NCBI GenBank assembly: GCA_036346355.1
Contig: CM070577.1
Coordinates: 15,747,666 to 15,811,665, forward strand
DNA: 64,000 nucleotides
Direction: 5' to 3'
Origin: Rhipidocladum racemiflorum
Lineage: Eukaryota; Streptophyta; Magnoliopsida; Poales; Poaceae
Each line of letters begins with the position of its first letter. The first letter of the stretch is position 1. This document shows, piece by piece, positions 1 to 11,407 of the stretch. A model generated the notes under the pieces. It was not told where the DNA came from, did no database searches, and saw only the letters and a program-made list of their open reading frames with translations. The translations under genes were made by a program, and so were the position numbers.

Positions 1-1100
1 ATTCTTGTGAACTCTGTTTTTTTTTGGGCAACGGTTGTTTGGAGGGGCGACTACCGCGCCAGGTTATCATCGGGGTGCGCCTCTGTCCTATCTAAATGAC
101 CCGAGTATTCGGGCGCCTTTAGCTAAGTTCTGGTAATCGTGCGCTCACTTTTCGTTGTAGTCGTACAATGCTTTGGTCGGCGCGGGTGCCCAGGTGCTTC
201 TTGTGAGGTTCCGGTGCCCGAGTGCTCGTTTTACGTCATAGCTGGACATCAGGCGCCCCTCCCAGGCCCTCAATTTGGCGAGGTTTGCCGTGGGAGGTGT
301 GGCGGCTGTCTGTCCCACATTTTACGCCCCATCCGCAGGTGTGGGACCTGGAGGGGGTGAGCGGACGCGTGTTTGCCTATCGTTGACTTGAACACCGTGC
401 TCATGTGAGTTACTATCGGGTGATCCAAGTGGGACCTGGCGATCTCCCCTATGGGGGGAGTCTATCCGAGCAGACAATTCCCGGCGTGGGTGCCTGGCCC
501 ACTGGGGGCGTCCCATTAGAAACCTTTCTTTACTCAACTCCGCATCGGTCCCCCGGTCGTCCGCCGACCCAGGGCACAGCTGGCTGCCGCCCGTCGATGG
601 GCTCCGTGGGAGAGTGTGAAGTATGGTCTCGGACACGAGTAGGGACGATTGGGTCGTCCGCCGACCAAACTCGTGGCCCACCGAGGGCTCGCCCCGTCCT
701 CGCCCCTTGCTCAAAACCCTGCTGGGGTGGCGCGGAATCCGCTTGGCTGGCCGGGCCTTGGGCGCCCACAGCGTTAAGGGAGACCCTAGGCGGGAACCGC
801 CGAGCTCCTCTGACGCCCTGGGGCCGGAATGGCCGAGCAGGCCTCGCGCGTCTGTCAAAGGACTTTAGGCCCACCTTCACCGGCGGAGGCCGCGGACCTG
901 TGACGCGACCCGATGCGGCGCCCTCGGAGCGGGCTGTCCTGTCAGCATTTAATGCGTAGTGGGGTATTGGTAACCGCGTCACTTACCAGCGGTTTTGGTA
1001 GTGGGTCATCAGGATCAGGAGCAATTGGCGGTTCGTGCGGCGCCTCGCCCAAAGCGGCGCGTGCCGAGCTTGGCGTCCGTTGGGTTCGCATCCGTTGGCG
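1..1100. other. 3' part of Tat element, no convincing gene
   Basis: GC-rich stretch between the off-window 3' LTR and the antisense gene. Several open frames overlap on both strands, as expected from high GC, but none shows a recognisable domain. It probably serves as element 3' UTR and as upstream region of the antisense gene. Confidence 0.5.
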
Positions 1101-1102
1101 TT

Positions 1103-1108
1103 TATAAA
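1103..1108 (+). promoter_or_regulatory. TATA box before antisense gene
   Basis: TATAAA in a GC-rich surround, about 155 bp before the ATG at 1261. A start site near 1135 would give a roughly 125-base leader. This is an inference from spacing and motif only. Confidence 0.45.
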
Positions 1109-2602
1109 TCTGGGGTGACAGGTACTGAGACCGTTCGTCCGCACCTGCTCTTTCTCGTCTCGTTGCCTGCTCCTGCCAAAGAAGAGACCGAGAGAAGCGA
1201 AGAGGGGAAATATCTCGGGAGAGTTTCTGCTTACCTGTCTTTTAGCTCTGGGGGGATGTCATGGCCAGCGTGCTCCATCCAGCCCAGCCGCGCGCTCGGC
1301 TTGGAGAAGAAAGGCTTCCTCCCTCCGCAGGGGAGCTGCGGTGGGCGGTGTCGACGGGGGCCCAAATTCCCTCGCAGGGCGATGGCGAGATCGTAGTGCC
1401 TGCCTCTTTCTTCGAGCGCGGCTTCGGTCTCCCCCTGCATTCGTTCGTCCGCGGGCTGTTGCACTATTATGGGGTGGAGGTGCACCACCTGAACCCCAAC
1501 GGCGTGCTCCACATTGCGGTTTTTATTACGCTCTATGAAGCCTTTCTAGGGATCGAACCCCACTGGGGGCTCTGGAGGAATTTGTTCCAGGTTCGGCTGT
1601 GGAAGGACAAGCCGTCGGACGATGCTGCGCCCCTGGGTGGCGCAATCTTCCAGCTGCGACCCCGTCGTACGGCGGACTATATTGAAGTAAAGCTACCGAC
1701 GTCGAATCGGGGATGGCACCCCGAGTGGTTCTATGTTCAGAACCTGGGGGGTAGTGCTCCAGCCTTCTCCGGCAGACTCCCTGAAACGAGGCCCCAATGG
1801 GGCTGGGGTCCCGAGAAGAAGGAGAAAAAAGGTGGCGTTCATCATCGAGCGGATCAGGGCCTTGCGAACGCAGGGCTTGACCGGCGACATCGTCGTGCGC
1901 GCATTCATGGGAATGTGTGTCCAACCGCTCATGGATCGGGTGCGCCCTATGTACGAGTACTCCGGGGCATCCGATGGCATGAGGATGGTCGAGGCGGAGC
2001 TCCCGACGTCGGAGCTCTCGGCTCGGGTTTCCACCGTTATTGGTGTGAGCGAGACCGAGGCGACGGGCGACGTCCCCGTGCCGTTCTCAGTGCGCAACCC
2101 GCCGAACTTGGTAGGTCGGACGGTATCCACCTTCCCCGCCCTTTCCACCTTATCCTTCCGGAGCTCATCCGAGTATACCCTTGCAGGGGCTCGGTGGAAT
2201 GGTCTCCCGGGCCTACCTGCCGGGGGAGAAGGAGGCGAGGGCCGCGGCGCGCGCTACCGCCGACCAGCGCGACGCCGCCCGCCAGGAGCGGAGGGTGGAG
2301 AGGAAGAAGGCCAGGGCGGCGAAAAAGAAGGAAGAGCGCGTGGCCAGGGCCGCACGTGGCGAGAAGGTCTCTGACACATCCTCGAGTGAGGGCAGCTTGG
2401 GGATGACCTTGAGCCAGAGTAGCGAGGACATCGGAGGTGGTTTGGATGGCCCTGGCGAGGGCGCTAGCCAAGGGGTCGGTGCCCTTGAGCCCCAGGAGGA
2501 TGTCCCGTGTAGAGGGTCCCTCCTGAGGAGGCGGAGGGCCGACACACCCTTACGCGGGGGTCCAACGAAGAGGGTGTGTCGGCAGCGCATCCACTCATCG
2601 CG

Positions 2603-2676
2603 GTAAGTGCTCCGTTGGCTTTTGGTCCACCTACTCGAGCCACCTCGTGCGGCCCCCGACCGGTTGTCGTGTGCAG
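2603..2676 (+). other. Intron 1 of antisense gene
   Basis: GTAAGT donor after ...TCGCG and GTGCAG acceptor, 74 bp. Exon 1 ends two bases into a codon and exon 2 supplies the third, moving from the basic-region frame into the exon 2 frame without a stop. Confidence 0.6.
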
Positions 2677-3354
2677 GGTTTATTTGAAGGCGGAGGTGGT
2701 GGTGAGTCCGACCGTGGCCGCGAGGGGTCTCGCACCCCTGTTCCCACTGGCGGGGCCCGTGACGACGATCGTCGGTAGCGGGAGGCATGCGGGGCTAGTT
2801 CCGACCGAGGGGCCCACTCGCGAGGGGGCGCTACCGGCTCTGCCAGTCTCGACGGCGGAGCCGGTGGAACAGGAGGTGGCGTTGTTGCTGGGGAGCCCGG
2901 TGCGTGGGGACTTCCCAGCGTTCCTGGTTGGGGGGACGAGGAGGTACTTCCGCCGCCGCCGCCGGGGAAACCGCCATCCAGCGCGAGCCGACTGTCGGAG
3001 GAGGCCCTGCGACGGGTTCTTGGGGACGCGTCAGTGGGGGCGGTCCAGGAACCAATTGGGGCCGGATTAGACTCCCCGGATCAGTCTCCGGAAGGGAGGA
3101 CTGTCGGGTCGGCGCAGCTGGGGTCCGTCCCAGAGTCCCTGCCTGCACTCACCTGGCCGGGCAGCGGCCCGTTCGGAGAGTCGTTACTTGTCCTAGATGA
3201 CGTGACGGAGAACAGGGAATGGGTGGCCCTGCAAGAAGGAGAAAGGAGCGTGGAGGGCGAGATCGACCAGATCCTCAAGGGCCTCCTTCTCGCCCTTGAG
3301 TCCTCTAGCAGGGCGCTAGGCTCTATCACTGGGGGAATTCGCCTGGCTGGGACG

Positions 3355-3437
3355 GTAAGATCGAGAGCCTCGTCCTAGTGGTTTTGTGAATCGGGCCTGT
3401 GGTTGACCGATCTGGTGGTTTTTTGCAGTGCCTGTAG
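3355..3437 (+). other. Intron 2 of antisense gene
   Basis: GTAAGA donor and a TAG acceptor at 3437. A CAG at 3428 is also possible but would leave an in-frame TAG. Use of 3437 gives a phase-0 join into the MEKSAFL coiled-coil exon. Confidence 0.55.
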
Positions 3438-3912
3438 GTTCGGGCGATGGAGAAGTCGGCCTTCCTACGACACCTGCACAGTCGGGAGGAGGCTGTTGCG
3501 GTGGAGCGTGACTGCCTTGGAGCGATGTTGCGCGATGCTCGGGGAGTGCTCGCCGCCGAGCAGGAGAAGACCACTGTCGCCAATCAAAGGCTGGAAGAAG
3601 TTGCCGGGTTTCTGCAAGAGGCTCGGCAACTGGTCCGGTCCCTGGGGGACGAGGTGTCCAAGGCCAGGTCTACCCTGGAGGAAGCCAACAAGGCGAGGGC
3701 CTCTGCCGTTAGTGCGGAGGAGTCCGCCCGGTCGGAGGCGGCCTACCTCCGGGATGACTGCGATTCGATCCGGAGGGAGGTCGTCCAACTGCGCGCCGAG
3801 TGAGACTCCGCTCGGAAGGAGCTGTCTTTGGCGAAAAAGCTTGCCGAAGACGCAGCGGAGGCACGCACCAAGGTCAAGGAAGACCTTCGTGCCATGGGCG
3901 CTTCCGCGGCTG

Positions 3913-3991
3913 GTGAGTTATCCGAACCCTCGGTGGACTTCGCGATCACGGTCGGGCGATAGCCGTCCACTGATATGGTCTTAACTTGCAG
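3913..3991 (+). other. Intron 3 of antisense gene
   Basis: GTGAGT donor and CTTGCAG acceptor, 79 bp. The phase-1 join keeps the coiled-coil frame, which is then broken by a TAA two codons into exon 4. Confidence 0.6.
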
Positions 3992-4467
3992 AGCTGTAAA
4001 GGGACCTTAGCAGCGTCGTGGAGTCGCGAAGGTTGGTGGTAGAGGAGCGCGACGCGGTGATCGCGTCGCGGGAGGCGGACCTGTCGGCTCAAAAGATAGC
4101 AGAGAGGGGCCTGTCCGAACTGACAGTCGAGCTGAGGACCCTCCGAGAGGTCGGCCAGACTGTGTGCGACCGAGTGGAAGGGCTCATCCCGGGCCCAAGC
4201 TCCCTCTCCTCCGTGCTGGCCAGCGTGCCGGAGCATGTCGAAGCTTCGGTGCGCGAGGCCGCGACGCTCTGTGCTTCGTCGGCACTGGTCAATGCCATCT
4301 CTTACTACGATGGTATCGACCTCGAGACTGTTGGAAGCGGAATCGCCGGGAATTGGACCGACGAGGAGATCGACGGGTTTGAGTCCCAGGTTGACCCGTA
4401 CGCCCGGGAGATCGCCGGGAGGATTTCACCGGGGAGCGTCCTCCATCGAGAGCAGGGAGATAATTAG

Positions 4468-5088
4468 TTTTGTAGGGTGATGACTTCGTGTAACGAACAA
4501 AGAAAGAGTCGCTTGTGGCCTTGGCCTGCTGGGCCATTCTAAGTTTCCCTTCGCTCATCCCGCATTTTTTTTGATGTGATGAATGCTTGAAGACCGTAGC
4601 TACAGGGTCCACAGGGGTTTCCCGAGCATGGGTGTTGCATTGACCACCTTCGAGGGAGACGCGGAAGAGGACTAGGACTTTAAAGCGCTCACTTCGTAGG
4701 ATAGAAGTGTTTTCGACCGGCTTTGGGTTGCCCCGCTCGATTATTTCCTTCTTCCGCGAAGCACTGGCTCGCGACCGTAGCCACTAGGGCTAGGCCGTGG
4801 CACTCGGGTCGAAAGGGTTACCGCGAGGGGAACCGTATGGTCGGTCGGGCTCAGCGACCCGTGCAGGCACGAGTAGCCCCCGAGTGGTGCGTGGGGACTG
4901 GGCCACAGTTGCCACGCACTGCTTTGAGCACGGAGGCTGGGTAGGAAAAAGGCGACGTAACGGAAGGAGTTAAGGGATAGGACCGTCTTAACTTTTTGAC
5001 GCCCGAGCTTCTGTTGGAGTTGGTGTAGGGCGCGTTGGCTTCCGGTCCCTATGATTACTCGACGCGCTTCGCCTCCCGTGCCGCGGAG
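4468..5088. other. Spacer between the two plus-strand units of the Tat element
   Basis: No coding domain recognised on either strand. The stretch becomes promoter-like towards its right end, just before the TATA box at 5089. Confidence 0.4.
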
Positions 5089-5097
5089 TATAAAAAG
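5089..5097 (+). promoter_or_regulatory. TATA box before small antisense ORF
   Basis: TATAAAAAG followed by GGGG. It lies 91 bp before the ATG at 5180, with a pyrimidine-rich leader between (CTCGTTTCTTCATCCCC). This is a good match to a plant core promoter. Confidence 0.55.
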
Positions 5098-5179
5098 GGG
5101 GACGTGCCGGGTATGCCAGCAACGTAGCGGGCCTCAGCTCGTTTCTTCATCCCCTCCAGTAGTTCTGCTTCGCTTCTTG

Positions 5180-5461
5180 ATGGATGATCGTGCACCATTC
5201 GGTCTGCCGCCCGCCTTCGACTACAGGGCAGCGTGGAGGCAAATCGTAGCGGAAGTAGAGGAGGTCTTGGTGAGGCAGGACACGGCGCGTGTCGACGCGC
5301 TCATTCGGGTTGTCCCTTGTCTTCATGAGGTGAGGGAAGCTTTGATCGAGGTGGTCATCCGTAGGCGTCGGGAAGCGGGCGGGTGGGGGTGTGATGGCGG
5401 AGCACCCTTTGCTCCCGCCAATGTAAATACTGTTGACGAAATGAAGTTCTCTTTTCGGTGA
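5180..5461 (+). CDS. Small ORF (93 aa) on antisense strand of Tat element
   Basis: I start at ATG 5180 because it is the first ATG after the TATA box and pyrimidine-rich leader; the same frame is open back to 5051. The 93-residue product begins MDDRAPFGLPPAF. It has an amphipathic charged middle (REALIEVVIRRRREAGG) and a short unrelated tail from about residue 68. There is no signal peptide, membrane segment or known domain that I recognise. It ends only 56 bp before the integrase frame that reads towards it, so a transcript from here would be antisense to pol. It may be an accessory gene of the element or chance coding. Confidence 0.45.
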   Translation: MDDRAPFGLPPAFDYRAAWRQIVAEVEEVLVRQDTARVDALIRVVPCLHEVREALIEVVIRRRREAGGWGCDGGAPFAPANVNTVDEMKFSFR

Positions 5462-5516
5462 GAAAACCGTCAGTCGTTCTTCCTTTTCTTACCCCCTTTG
5501 TTTGCGAATTTGCACT

Positions 5517-6690
5517 CTACAATTGTAGCCTTTTAGAGACCACGGGGTCAGGCGCGAGTCGGAGAGTTTGTATTTTTCGGCGCGAAGCGTGAAGGAGCGT
5601 TCGAGCTTCGGTACAACATGTTTCTAGGGATAAAACTTTCTCAGCTTTTCGATATTCCACGCGTTGGGGAGGACGTTGCCCTCGGCGTCCTTCAGATGGA
5701 AGGTGCCAGGTCGGAGGATCTCCATGACGGTGAAGGGGCCCTCCCATGGTATATGGCCGATCGCGGACGTGACGACTGTGATAGCGTCGCGGGGCTTGCT
5801 GGTATTTGGCCAATCGCAGGACTGCCACATCGCGCGCTTCGTCGAGTTGGTCGATGGCGTCTTGCTGCGAATCTAGTCCCCGAGTGGCGTCGAAGGCTTG
5901 CACCCTCGGGGCGCCATACTCCAGGTCAGTGGGCAGCACGGCTTCGGCGCCGAACACCAGGAAGAATGGCGTGAATCCTGTCGACCGGGTCGGCGTGGTT
6001 CACAAGCTCCACAGGACGGAGGGTAGCTCGGCTGCCCACCGTCCCGCGAACTTCTTCAGCCAACTGAAGATTCGGGGCTTGAGTCCCTGGAGAATCATGC
6101 CGTTGCACTTGGCCATTGGCACGGGGATGCGCGACCGCTACCCAGTCGACGCAGATATTGAAGTCGTCGCAGAACTCGAGGAACTCCTTCCCCATGAACT
6201 GCATTCTGTTGTCAGTGATGATAGAGTTCGGGACTCCAAACCGGTAGACGATGTCGCGAAGGAAATTCGCTGCTTGCGTGGAGGTAATGGTCGCGAGGGG
6301 CTTGGCCTCCATCCACTTGGTGAATTTGTCCATCGCGACAAGCAGATGAGTGAAGCCCCCAGGCGCCTTTCTGAAGGGCCCGACCAGATCGAGTCCCCAG
6401 ACTGCGAACGGCCACGTGATGGGGATCGTCTGTAGGGCTTGCGCCGGAAGATGGGTCTGTCGGGCGAAGAACTGGCACCCTTCGCAGGTGCGCACGATCT
6501 GCTCGGCGTCAGTTTTAGCGGTCGGCCAGTAGAAACCTTGTTGGAAGGCCTTTCCCACCAGGGACTGGGGTGCGGCGTGGTGCCCGCAAACCCCGCCGTG
6601 GATGTCGAGCAACAGGTGCCTCCCTTGGTCAGCCGGGATGCATTTCTGGAGGATTCCGGAAGAGCTCTTCTTGTATAAGTCCTTCTCGAC
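5517..6690 (-). pseudogene. Ty3/gypsy integrase
   Basis: Near 6610-6480 is the HHCC zinc-binding region (HGGVCGHH ... CEGC), preceded in the same frame by KCIPADQG. The catalytic core shows LDLVGPF (first Asp) and TDNRMQF (second Asp; the usual Gly after Asn is Arg). The frame is lost right after HPRANGQVQR, where the catalytic Glu region should follow. Further left, MFGAEAVLPTDLEYG and, in another frame, WEGPFTVMEILRPGTF and NAWNIEKLRKFYP mark the C-terminal domain. At least two frameshifts make it inactive. It is the last pol domain, as in Ty3/gypsy. Confidence 0.88.
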
Positions 6691-6764
6691 TAGGACAAAG
6701 GATTTGGCTCGTTGTGCCTCCCTTCTTGTATAAGGCTGGCCAGGGAATCGACCTCACCATTATA

Positions 6765-7490
6765 TCATCGATAGCTGTGGTGGAGCTCGAAACCCTTGAA
6801 CCTTTCCTCGAGCTTGCGCACTTCCAGGCAGTATTCCGCCATTCGGGGATTGCGGGGTTCCGTGGACTTCATGACTTGATCGACGACGAGCTTCGAATCT
6901 CTGTGCACGTAGAGCCGCTGGGCGCCGAGGTCGGCGGTGATCCGAAGACCGTTGACCAAAGCCTTGTACTCAGCGACATTGTTGGTCGCGTCGAAGAGCA
7001 GTCGGATGGCGTACTGGAGCTTGTTCCTGAGTGGGGAAACAATGACAACTCCAGCACCCGCCCCATTCTTGGTGTAGGACCCGTCGAAGTACATTGTCCA
7101 GTACTCGGGGTCTTCGAGCGTCGGTGGAGTCTGAGACTCAGTCCACTTGGCGATGAAATCGACTAAGACCTATGACTTAATCGTCGTCCTAGGGACGAAT
7201 GATATGTCTAGGCCATTGAGCTCGAGCGCCCACTTAGCAATCCTCCCGGTGGCTTCGCGGTTGTGAACGATCTCCCCGAGTGGAGAAGAGGTCACCACCG
7301 ACACTAGGTGCCAGTCGAAGTAATGTGCGAGCTTCCTCTTTGCGATGAGCACCGCGTAGAGTAGCTTCTGCACCTGTGGGTACCGAACCTTGGTCTCGAA
7401 GAGTACCTCACTGACGAAGTAGATCGGCCATTGTACCTTGAGCACCCGGCCTTCCTCTGCTCGCTCTACTACGAGGGCCGCGCTGACGAC
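6765..7490 (-). pseudogene. RNase H regions of Ty3/gypsy pol
   Basis: Two stretches lie in one frame, separated by a TAG at 7168. The right one (7490-7170) has the YFVSEVLFETKVRYP and LAHYF motifs of the RT-linked RNase H. The left one (7094-6765) has MYFDGSYTKNGAGAG (catalytic Asp), NNVAEYKAL (catalytic Glu) and a later RDSKLVVDQV (Asp), the archaeal-type RNase H found in Tat elements. Having both is a lineage trait. Stops at 7490 and 7168 break the protein. Confidence 0.85.
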
Positions 7491-8535
7491 CTAAGTGGTG
7501 GCAGCGATGTAGAGGAGCAGCGGTTCCCCTAACGAGGGGGTGACCAGCACCGGGGGCGTGGTCAGGAACGCCATCAGTCGACTGAGGGCCTCCTGGGCTT
7601 CTTGCGTCCATCGAAACTGGTCGAACTTCTTGAGCAGCCTATAGAGCGGCATTCCGCGCTCGCCGAGGCGAGACACGAAGCGGCTCAACGCTGCAAGGCA
7701 TCCTGTAAGCCTTTGGACCCCCTTTAGGTTGCCAATTGGGCCCATCTTCATGATTGCGGATATCTTTTCTCAATTGGCCTCGATGCCGCGCTCGGAAACG
7801 ATGAAGCCGAGCAGCTTTCCTTTGGGAACCCCAAAGACACATTTGTCAGGGTTGAGTATTATACGGAAACGTCGGAGGTTTGTAAATGTTTCCTCCAGGT
7901 CGGTGACGAGATCGTCTCCTTTCCTGGTTTTGACGACAATGTCATCGACGTAGGCTTCGATGTTACGGCCAATTTGGTCGGAAAAACACATCTGCATGCA
8001 TCGCTGGTATGTTGCGCCTGCGTTTTTCAGACCAAATGGCATCGTGACATAACAAAACGAACCGTGGGGTGTAATGAAAGAGGTCGCGAGCTGGTCGGAC
8101 TATTTCATCGCGATCTGGTGGTAGCCTGAGTAGGCGTCCAGAAACGACAGGGATTCGCACCCCACGGTGGAATCGACAACTTGGTCGATTCGGGGCAATG
8201 GAAACGGATCTTTTGGACATGCCTTGTTCAGGCTCGTGTAGTCAATACACATTCTCCATTGCCCACTTTTGTTTTTTACAAGGACAGGGTTTGCTAACCA
8301 CTCGGGGTGGCGAACCTCTCTCACAAACCCTGCGGCCAAAAGTTTGGCTATCTCCTCCCCTGATGGCCTTGCGCTTTTCTTCGTCGAAACGGCACAGGCG
8401 CTGGGCGACCGGCTTCGAGCCTAGTCGGATGTTCAAGGAGTGCTCAGCGACCTCCCTCGAGATTCCTGGCATGTTTGAGGGTTTCCATGCGAAGATGTCC
8501 CGGTTGGCTCGGAGGAAGTCGACACGCGCGCTTTC
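7491..8535 (-). pseudogene. Ty3/gypsy reverse transcriptase
   Basis: Reading leftward: MCIDYTSLNKACPKDPFPLPR, then FLDAYSGYHQI, MPFGLKNAGATYQR and YVDDIVVKT, which includes the catalytic YVDD. LGFIVSERGIEAN and the thumb follow. In-frame stops sit at 8101 (right after HQIAMK) and about 7768 (after GIEAN). A one-base insertion near 8355 shifts the frame before MAAGFVREVRHPEW. A TAG at about 8534 cuts it from the protease part. Confidence 0.9.
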
Positions 8536-9440
8536 CTATTTGGCGGGGAGTGTGGCTCCAACCCGCACAGTCTTCGCGGGGTCCTCGGGATCGTCCGCGA
8601 TCTCCTTCGTATCCTTGGCGAACTTGAAGGAGCTTGACCCCGACTTGCTGGAGTCGGGGGCAGACTCGAGGACCTTCTCTCGAAGGTCGGCAAGCTCGGC
8701 GGACGCGATGACCACCGACGCTAGCTCGCAACTGCTTCGTTCGTAGTTGTAAGCGAGCTGGAAAGATGAGGCCACGGTGATTACTCCCTGCGGCCCGGGC
8801 ATCTTCAGCTTCAGATAGATGTAGTTGAGGATCGCCATGAACTTGGCGTAGCACGGTCTCCCCAAAATGGCGTGGTAGGAGCCGGGAAAGTCCACCACCT
8901 CAAACGTGAGGGTTTCGGTGCGAAAGTTTTTCGGGCCCCCGAAAGTGACGGGTAGGTCGATCTGCTCGAGCGGATGGGCCTGTTGGCCAGGGACGACGCC
9001 GTGGAAAGGGGCCTTGCTCGGTCGGAGACTCGAGCGAGGGGTTCCCAGGGCGTCGAGGGTCTCAACATACAGGATATTGAGGCCATTGCCGCCGTCCATG
9101 AGCACCTTAGTTAGGCGCTTCGTCCCCACGATGGGGTCGACGATGAGTGGGTAGCGTCCTGGATGCGGGACGTGGTCGGGGTGGTCGGTTCGATCGAACG
9201 TGATCGGGAACTCGAACCACCGAAGGTAGCTGGGCACGGCGGGATCCACCATGTAAACTTCGCGAAAGGCGAGCTTAAGCTGCCGCTTGTCGGCGTAGGA
9301 CATTGGTCCGCCGAAGATCATGAGGCAACCATCGAGTTGCGGGAACCAGTCGGCCGCCTCCTCGTCCTTGCCTCCAGCGTCTGGTGCCGGATCGCGCTTC
9401 TTCCCCTTTTCCCGCGACGTTGTGGGGTTTTCGAAGAGGA
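8536..9440 (-). pseudogene. Retrotransposon aspartic protease region
   Basis: Same frame as the gag C-terminus. The active site reads VLMDGGNGLN (DGG in place of the common DSG; Asp is kept), followed by the DFPGSYHAILGRP block typical of retropepsins in Tat elements. An upstream linker contains DWFPQLDGCLMIFGGP. This stretch has no internal stop and is the longest open part of the element. Confidence 0.82.
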
Positions 9441-11390
9441 AGCGCTTGAGGACTTCGTAGTCCCGGTACTTGTGCTTGACGGGATAGGCGTGGTTCGGGC
9501 ATAGGCTATCCATCAATTTCTTGAAACGGTCGGGCGCTTGCCGAACCTGCTGCTTGGCAGGACGTTCGGCGGCGGCGACTATGCGGCCCTCACGGCCGTG
9601 TTTCCCTTTCCGCTTCTGCTTATTGGAGCGGTCGGGGGCGACGCCGGCTTTGTCACGAGGCACTTGCTTGGCCTTCTTCTTGTCGAAGATGGTCCCCACC
9701 GCCTCCTCGCCGGAGGCATGGTTGGTGGCGATATCGAGGAGTTCCTTGGTGGTCCTGGGTTTGGCGCAACCCAGTTTGTGCACCAAGGCCTCGCATGTTG
9801 TGCCGTAGATGAACGCCCCAACGAAGTCGGCGTCGCGGATATCGGGGAGCTAATTGCACTGCTGGGAGAAGCGCCGGATGCAGTCCCGAAGCGTCTCCCC
9901 TGGCTGCTGCTTGCAGCTTTTCAGGTCCAAGGAGTTGCCAGGGCGCTTGTATGTGCCCTGGAAGTTACCGACGAAGAGGTTCATCAGGTCACTCCAACTC
10001 TCGATGGTGTCGGCGGGCAAATACTCGAGCCAGGCCCGAGCAGAGTCCGCAAGGTAGATGGGGAGGTATTGGATGATGAAGAGATCATCAACCGCTCCCC
10101 CGGCCCGGCAGGCAAGCCGGTAGTCTTCGAGCCAAACACTGGGGTTTGTCGCCCCCGTGTATTTGGCCACGTTAGCTGGGGCCCGGAACCTGGCCGGGAA
10201 GTCTGCGTTGTGGATGGCGCGAGTGAATGCCCGCGGTCCTGGGCCATCGGGGCTTGGACCGCGGGCGTCGCGCCGCCCGCTATCCTCGACCTGAGACCGT
10301 TCTGTTGGGTCGGCAGGCCTTCTCCGCACCTCGAGAGTGGCGCGGAGATCGCAGTTGTCCCCTAGGCGGTGACGCACCGGAGTGTATGATGCCTGGGGTT
10401 GCCCGGGCCGCGGCACCGTCTTTGCCGGGCTCTGCTGGTCCCGCGAGGAAGAGCGATCCGGGTGGCTTGAGGTCGCGCCTGAGTGGTGGGAACCAGATCC
10501 CTGCGCGTGCTGCACGGCAGCACGTTCCACCAGCCCCCGGAGGTTTTGGTACGTGACTTTGGCCTCCGGGTCCGTTGGCTCGGGAAGCCCTCGGAGCAAC
10601 ATCGCGGCTGCGGCAACGTTCTGGCTCGCGTGGGGGAAGAACGGAAGACCGTCCAGCCCTTCGACGAGCTGGAGATGTACCTCACGTGCGCGCGCGCGCC
10701 GGATACAAGCGGTGGGTCGAGCCCACGCCACTCCAGGCTGGCCTGGAGCTTATCTAGCTCGGCCTCACGGGCCTCGAGCTCCTCGCGCTGCTGCCGAATT
10801 TCCGCGCGGCAAGCTTGGAGGCGCGTGGGGCTTTCACGCCGGTCCTGATCGTCTTGCGCTTCGACGCGCGGGAGGAGAGTTCCGGGGCTTGCGGGGGTAG
10901 CGATTAGGTCCCCTACGCCCGCCATGTTGCACTCGCGAGAGTGTAGCCGGCGCAGGGGTGCTCCTTATCGGAGCTAGAGCCGTGGCTGGAGGAGTCCTCG
11001 AGCAGGTCGTGGAGGGAAGCTTGAACGTAGCCGGACATCGCCACGAGCCGAGAAACCGTGGATGGCGGGGCCGCCGCCCGGTGCGGCACGCGTGCGGCAC
11101 CGCCAAGGGCGATGCCATCGTGGTGTGGCTCTGTCGTCGAGGCTCGTGCGGAAGTCTCGAGACGGAGGTTGCCGAGAATGTTGGCGACCGCGTCCAGGCT
11201 CGCGGAGGGAGCCCGGTCCTGGACGGCGGAGGAGATGAGCACGAGCTCTCTCGTGGTGGTGACGACAAAGTCGAGGGCACCGAAGCGGATCCAGCCCTTC
11301 GATGCTGGTGCGCCATCGCGCAAGAAAGAAGCCATCGGGGATGCAAATGGGAATCCGGAGACGATGGCGAGGATGACGCGCGAAGTTCCC
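9441..11390 (-). pseudogene. gag of Tat element
   Basis: The N-terminal part is spread over frames at 11390-10850. It continues with an acidic coiled coil (REELEAREAELDKLQ) and then the capsid-like Retrotrans_gag region: FTRAIHNADFPARFRAP, YTGATNPSVWLEDY, LADSARAWLEYLP and QQPGETLRDCIRRFSQQCN. A TAG at about 9850 interrupts LPDIRDADFV in the same frame. CPNHAYPVKHKYRDY near 9490 takes the place of a classical zinc knuckle. Several frameshifts lie in the N-terminal part, so the true start cannot be fixed. Confidence 0.82.
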
Positions 11391-11405
11391 CTACCTGGCG
11401 CACCA
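11388..11405 (-). promoter_or_regulatory. Primer binding site, tRNA-Arg-like
   Basis: On the minus strand TGGTGCGCCAGGTAGGGG follows the LTR end with a 2-base gap. It is complementary to a tRNA 3' end of the form ...CCCCTACCTGGCGCACCA. That resembles plant tRNA-Arg(CCT) as I remember it, and tRNA-Arg primers are known in Tat relatives. Confidence 0.65.
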
Positions 11406-11407
11406 AC

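Larger units (their letters stand above)
1261..4467 (+). pseudogene. Antisense gene of Tat element, PF04195-like domain plus coiled coil, 4 exons
   Basis: The first exon begins at ATG 1261. From residue ~48 it encodes the domain annotated in grasses as 'putative gypsy type transposon' (PF04195): FFERGFGLPLH, then the HYYGVEVHHLNPN core and a WHPEWFYVQN block. It is followed by the IIERIRALR segment and a basic Lys/Arg/Ala-rich region (2240-2350). Three introns fit GT-AG rules: 2603-2676, 3355-3437 and 3913-3991. Splicing joins the frames on both sides each time. Exons 3 and 4 are Glu/Lys/Arg-rich and coiled-coil-like. Lesions are frame changes near 1820, 2175 and 2930, TGA at 3801-3803 and TAA at 3997-3999. 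Function is unknown; despite the domain name no transposase activity is established. It lies opposite the retrotransposon genes, behind integrase. Confidence 0.75.

Noticed and set aside
139..982. Several overlapping ORFs on both strands at the left end
   Set aside because: High GC leaves many frames open by chance; they overlap each other, have no domains and lie in the 3' part of the Tat element.
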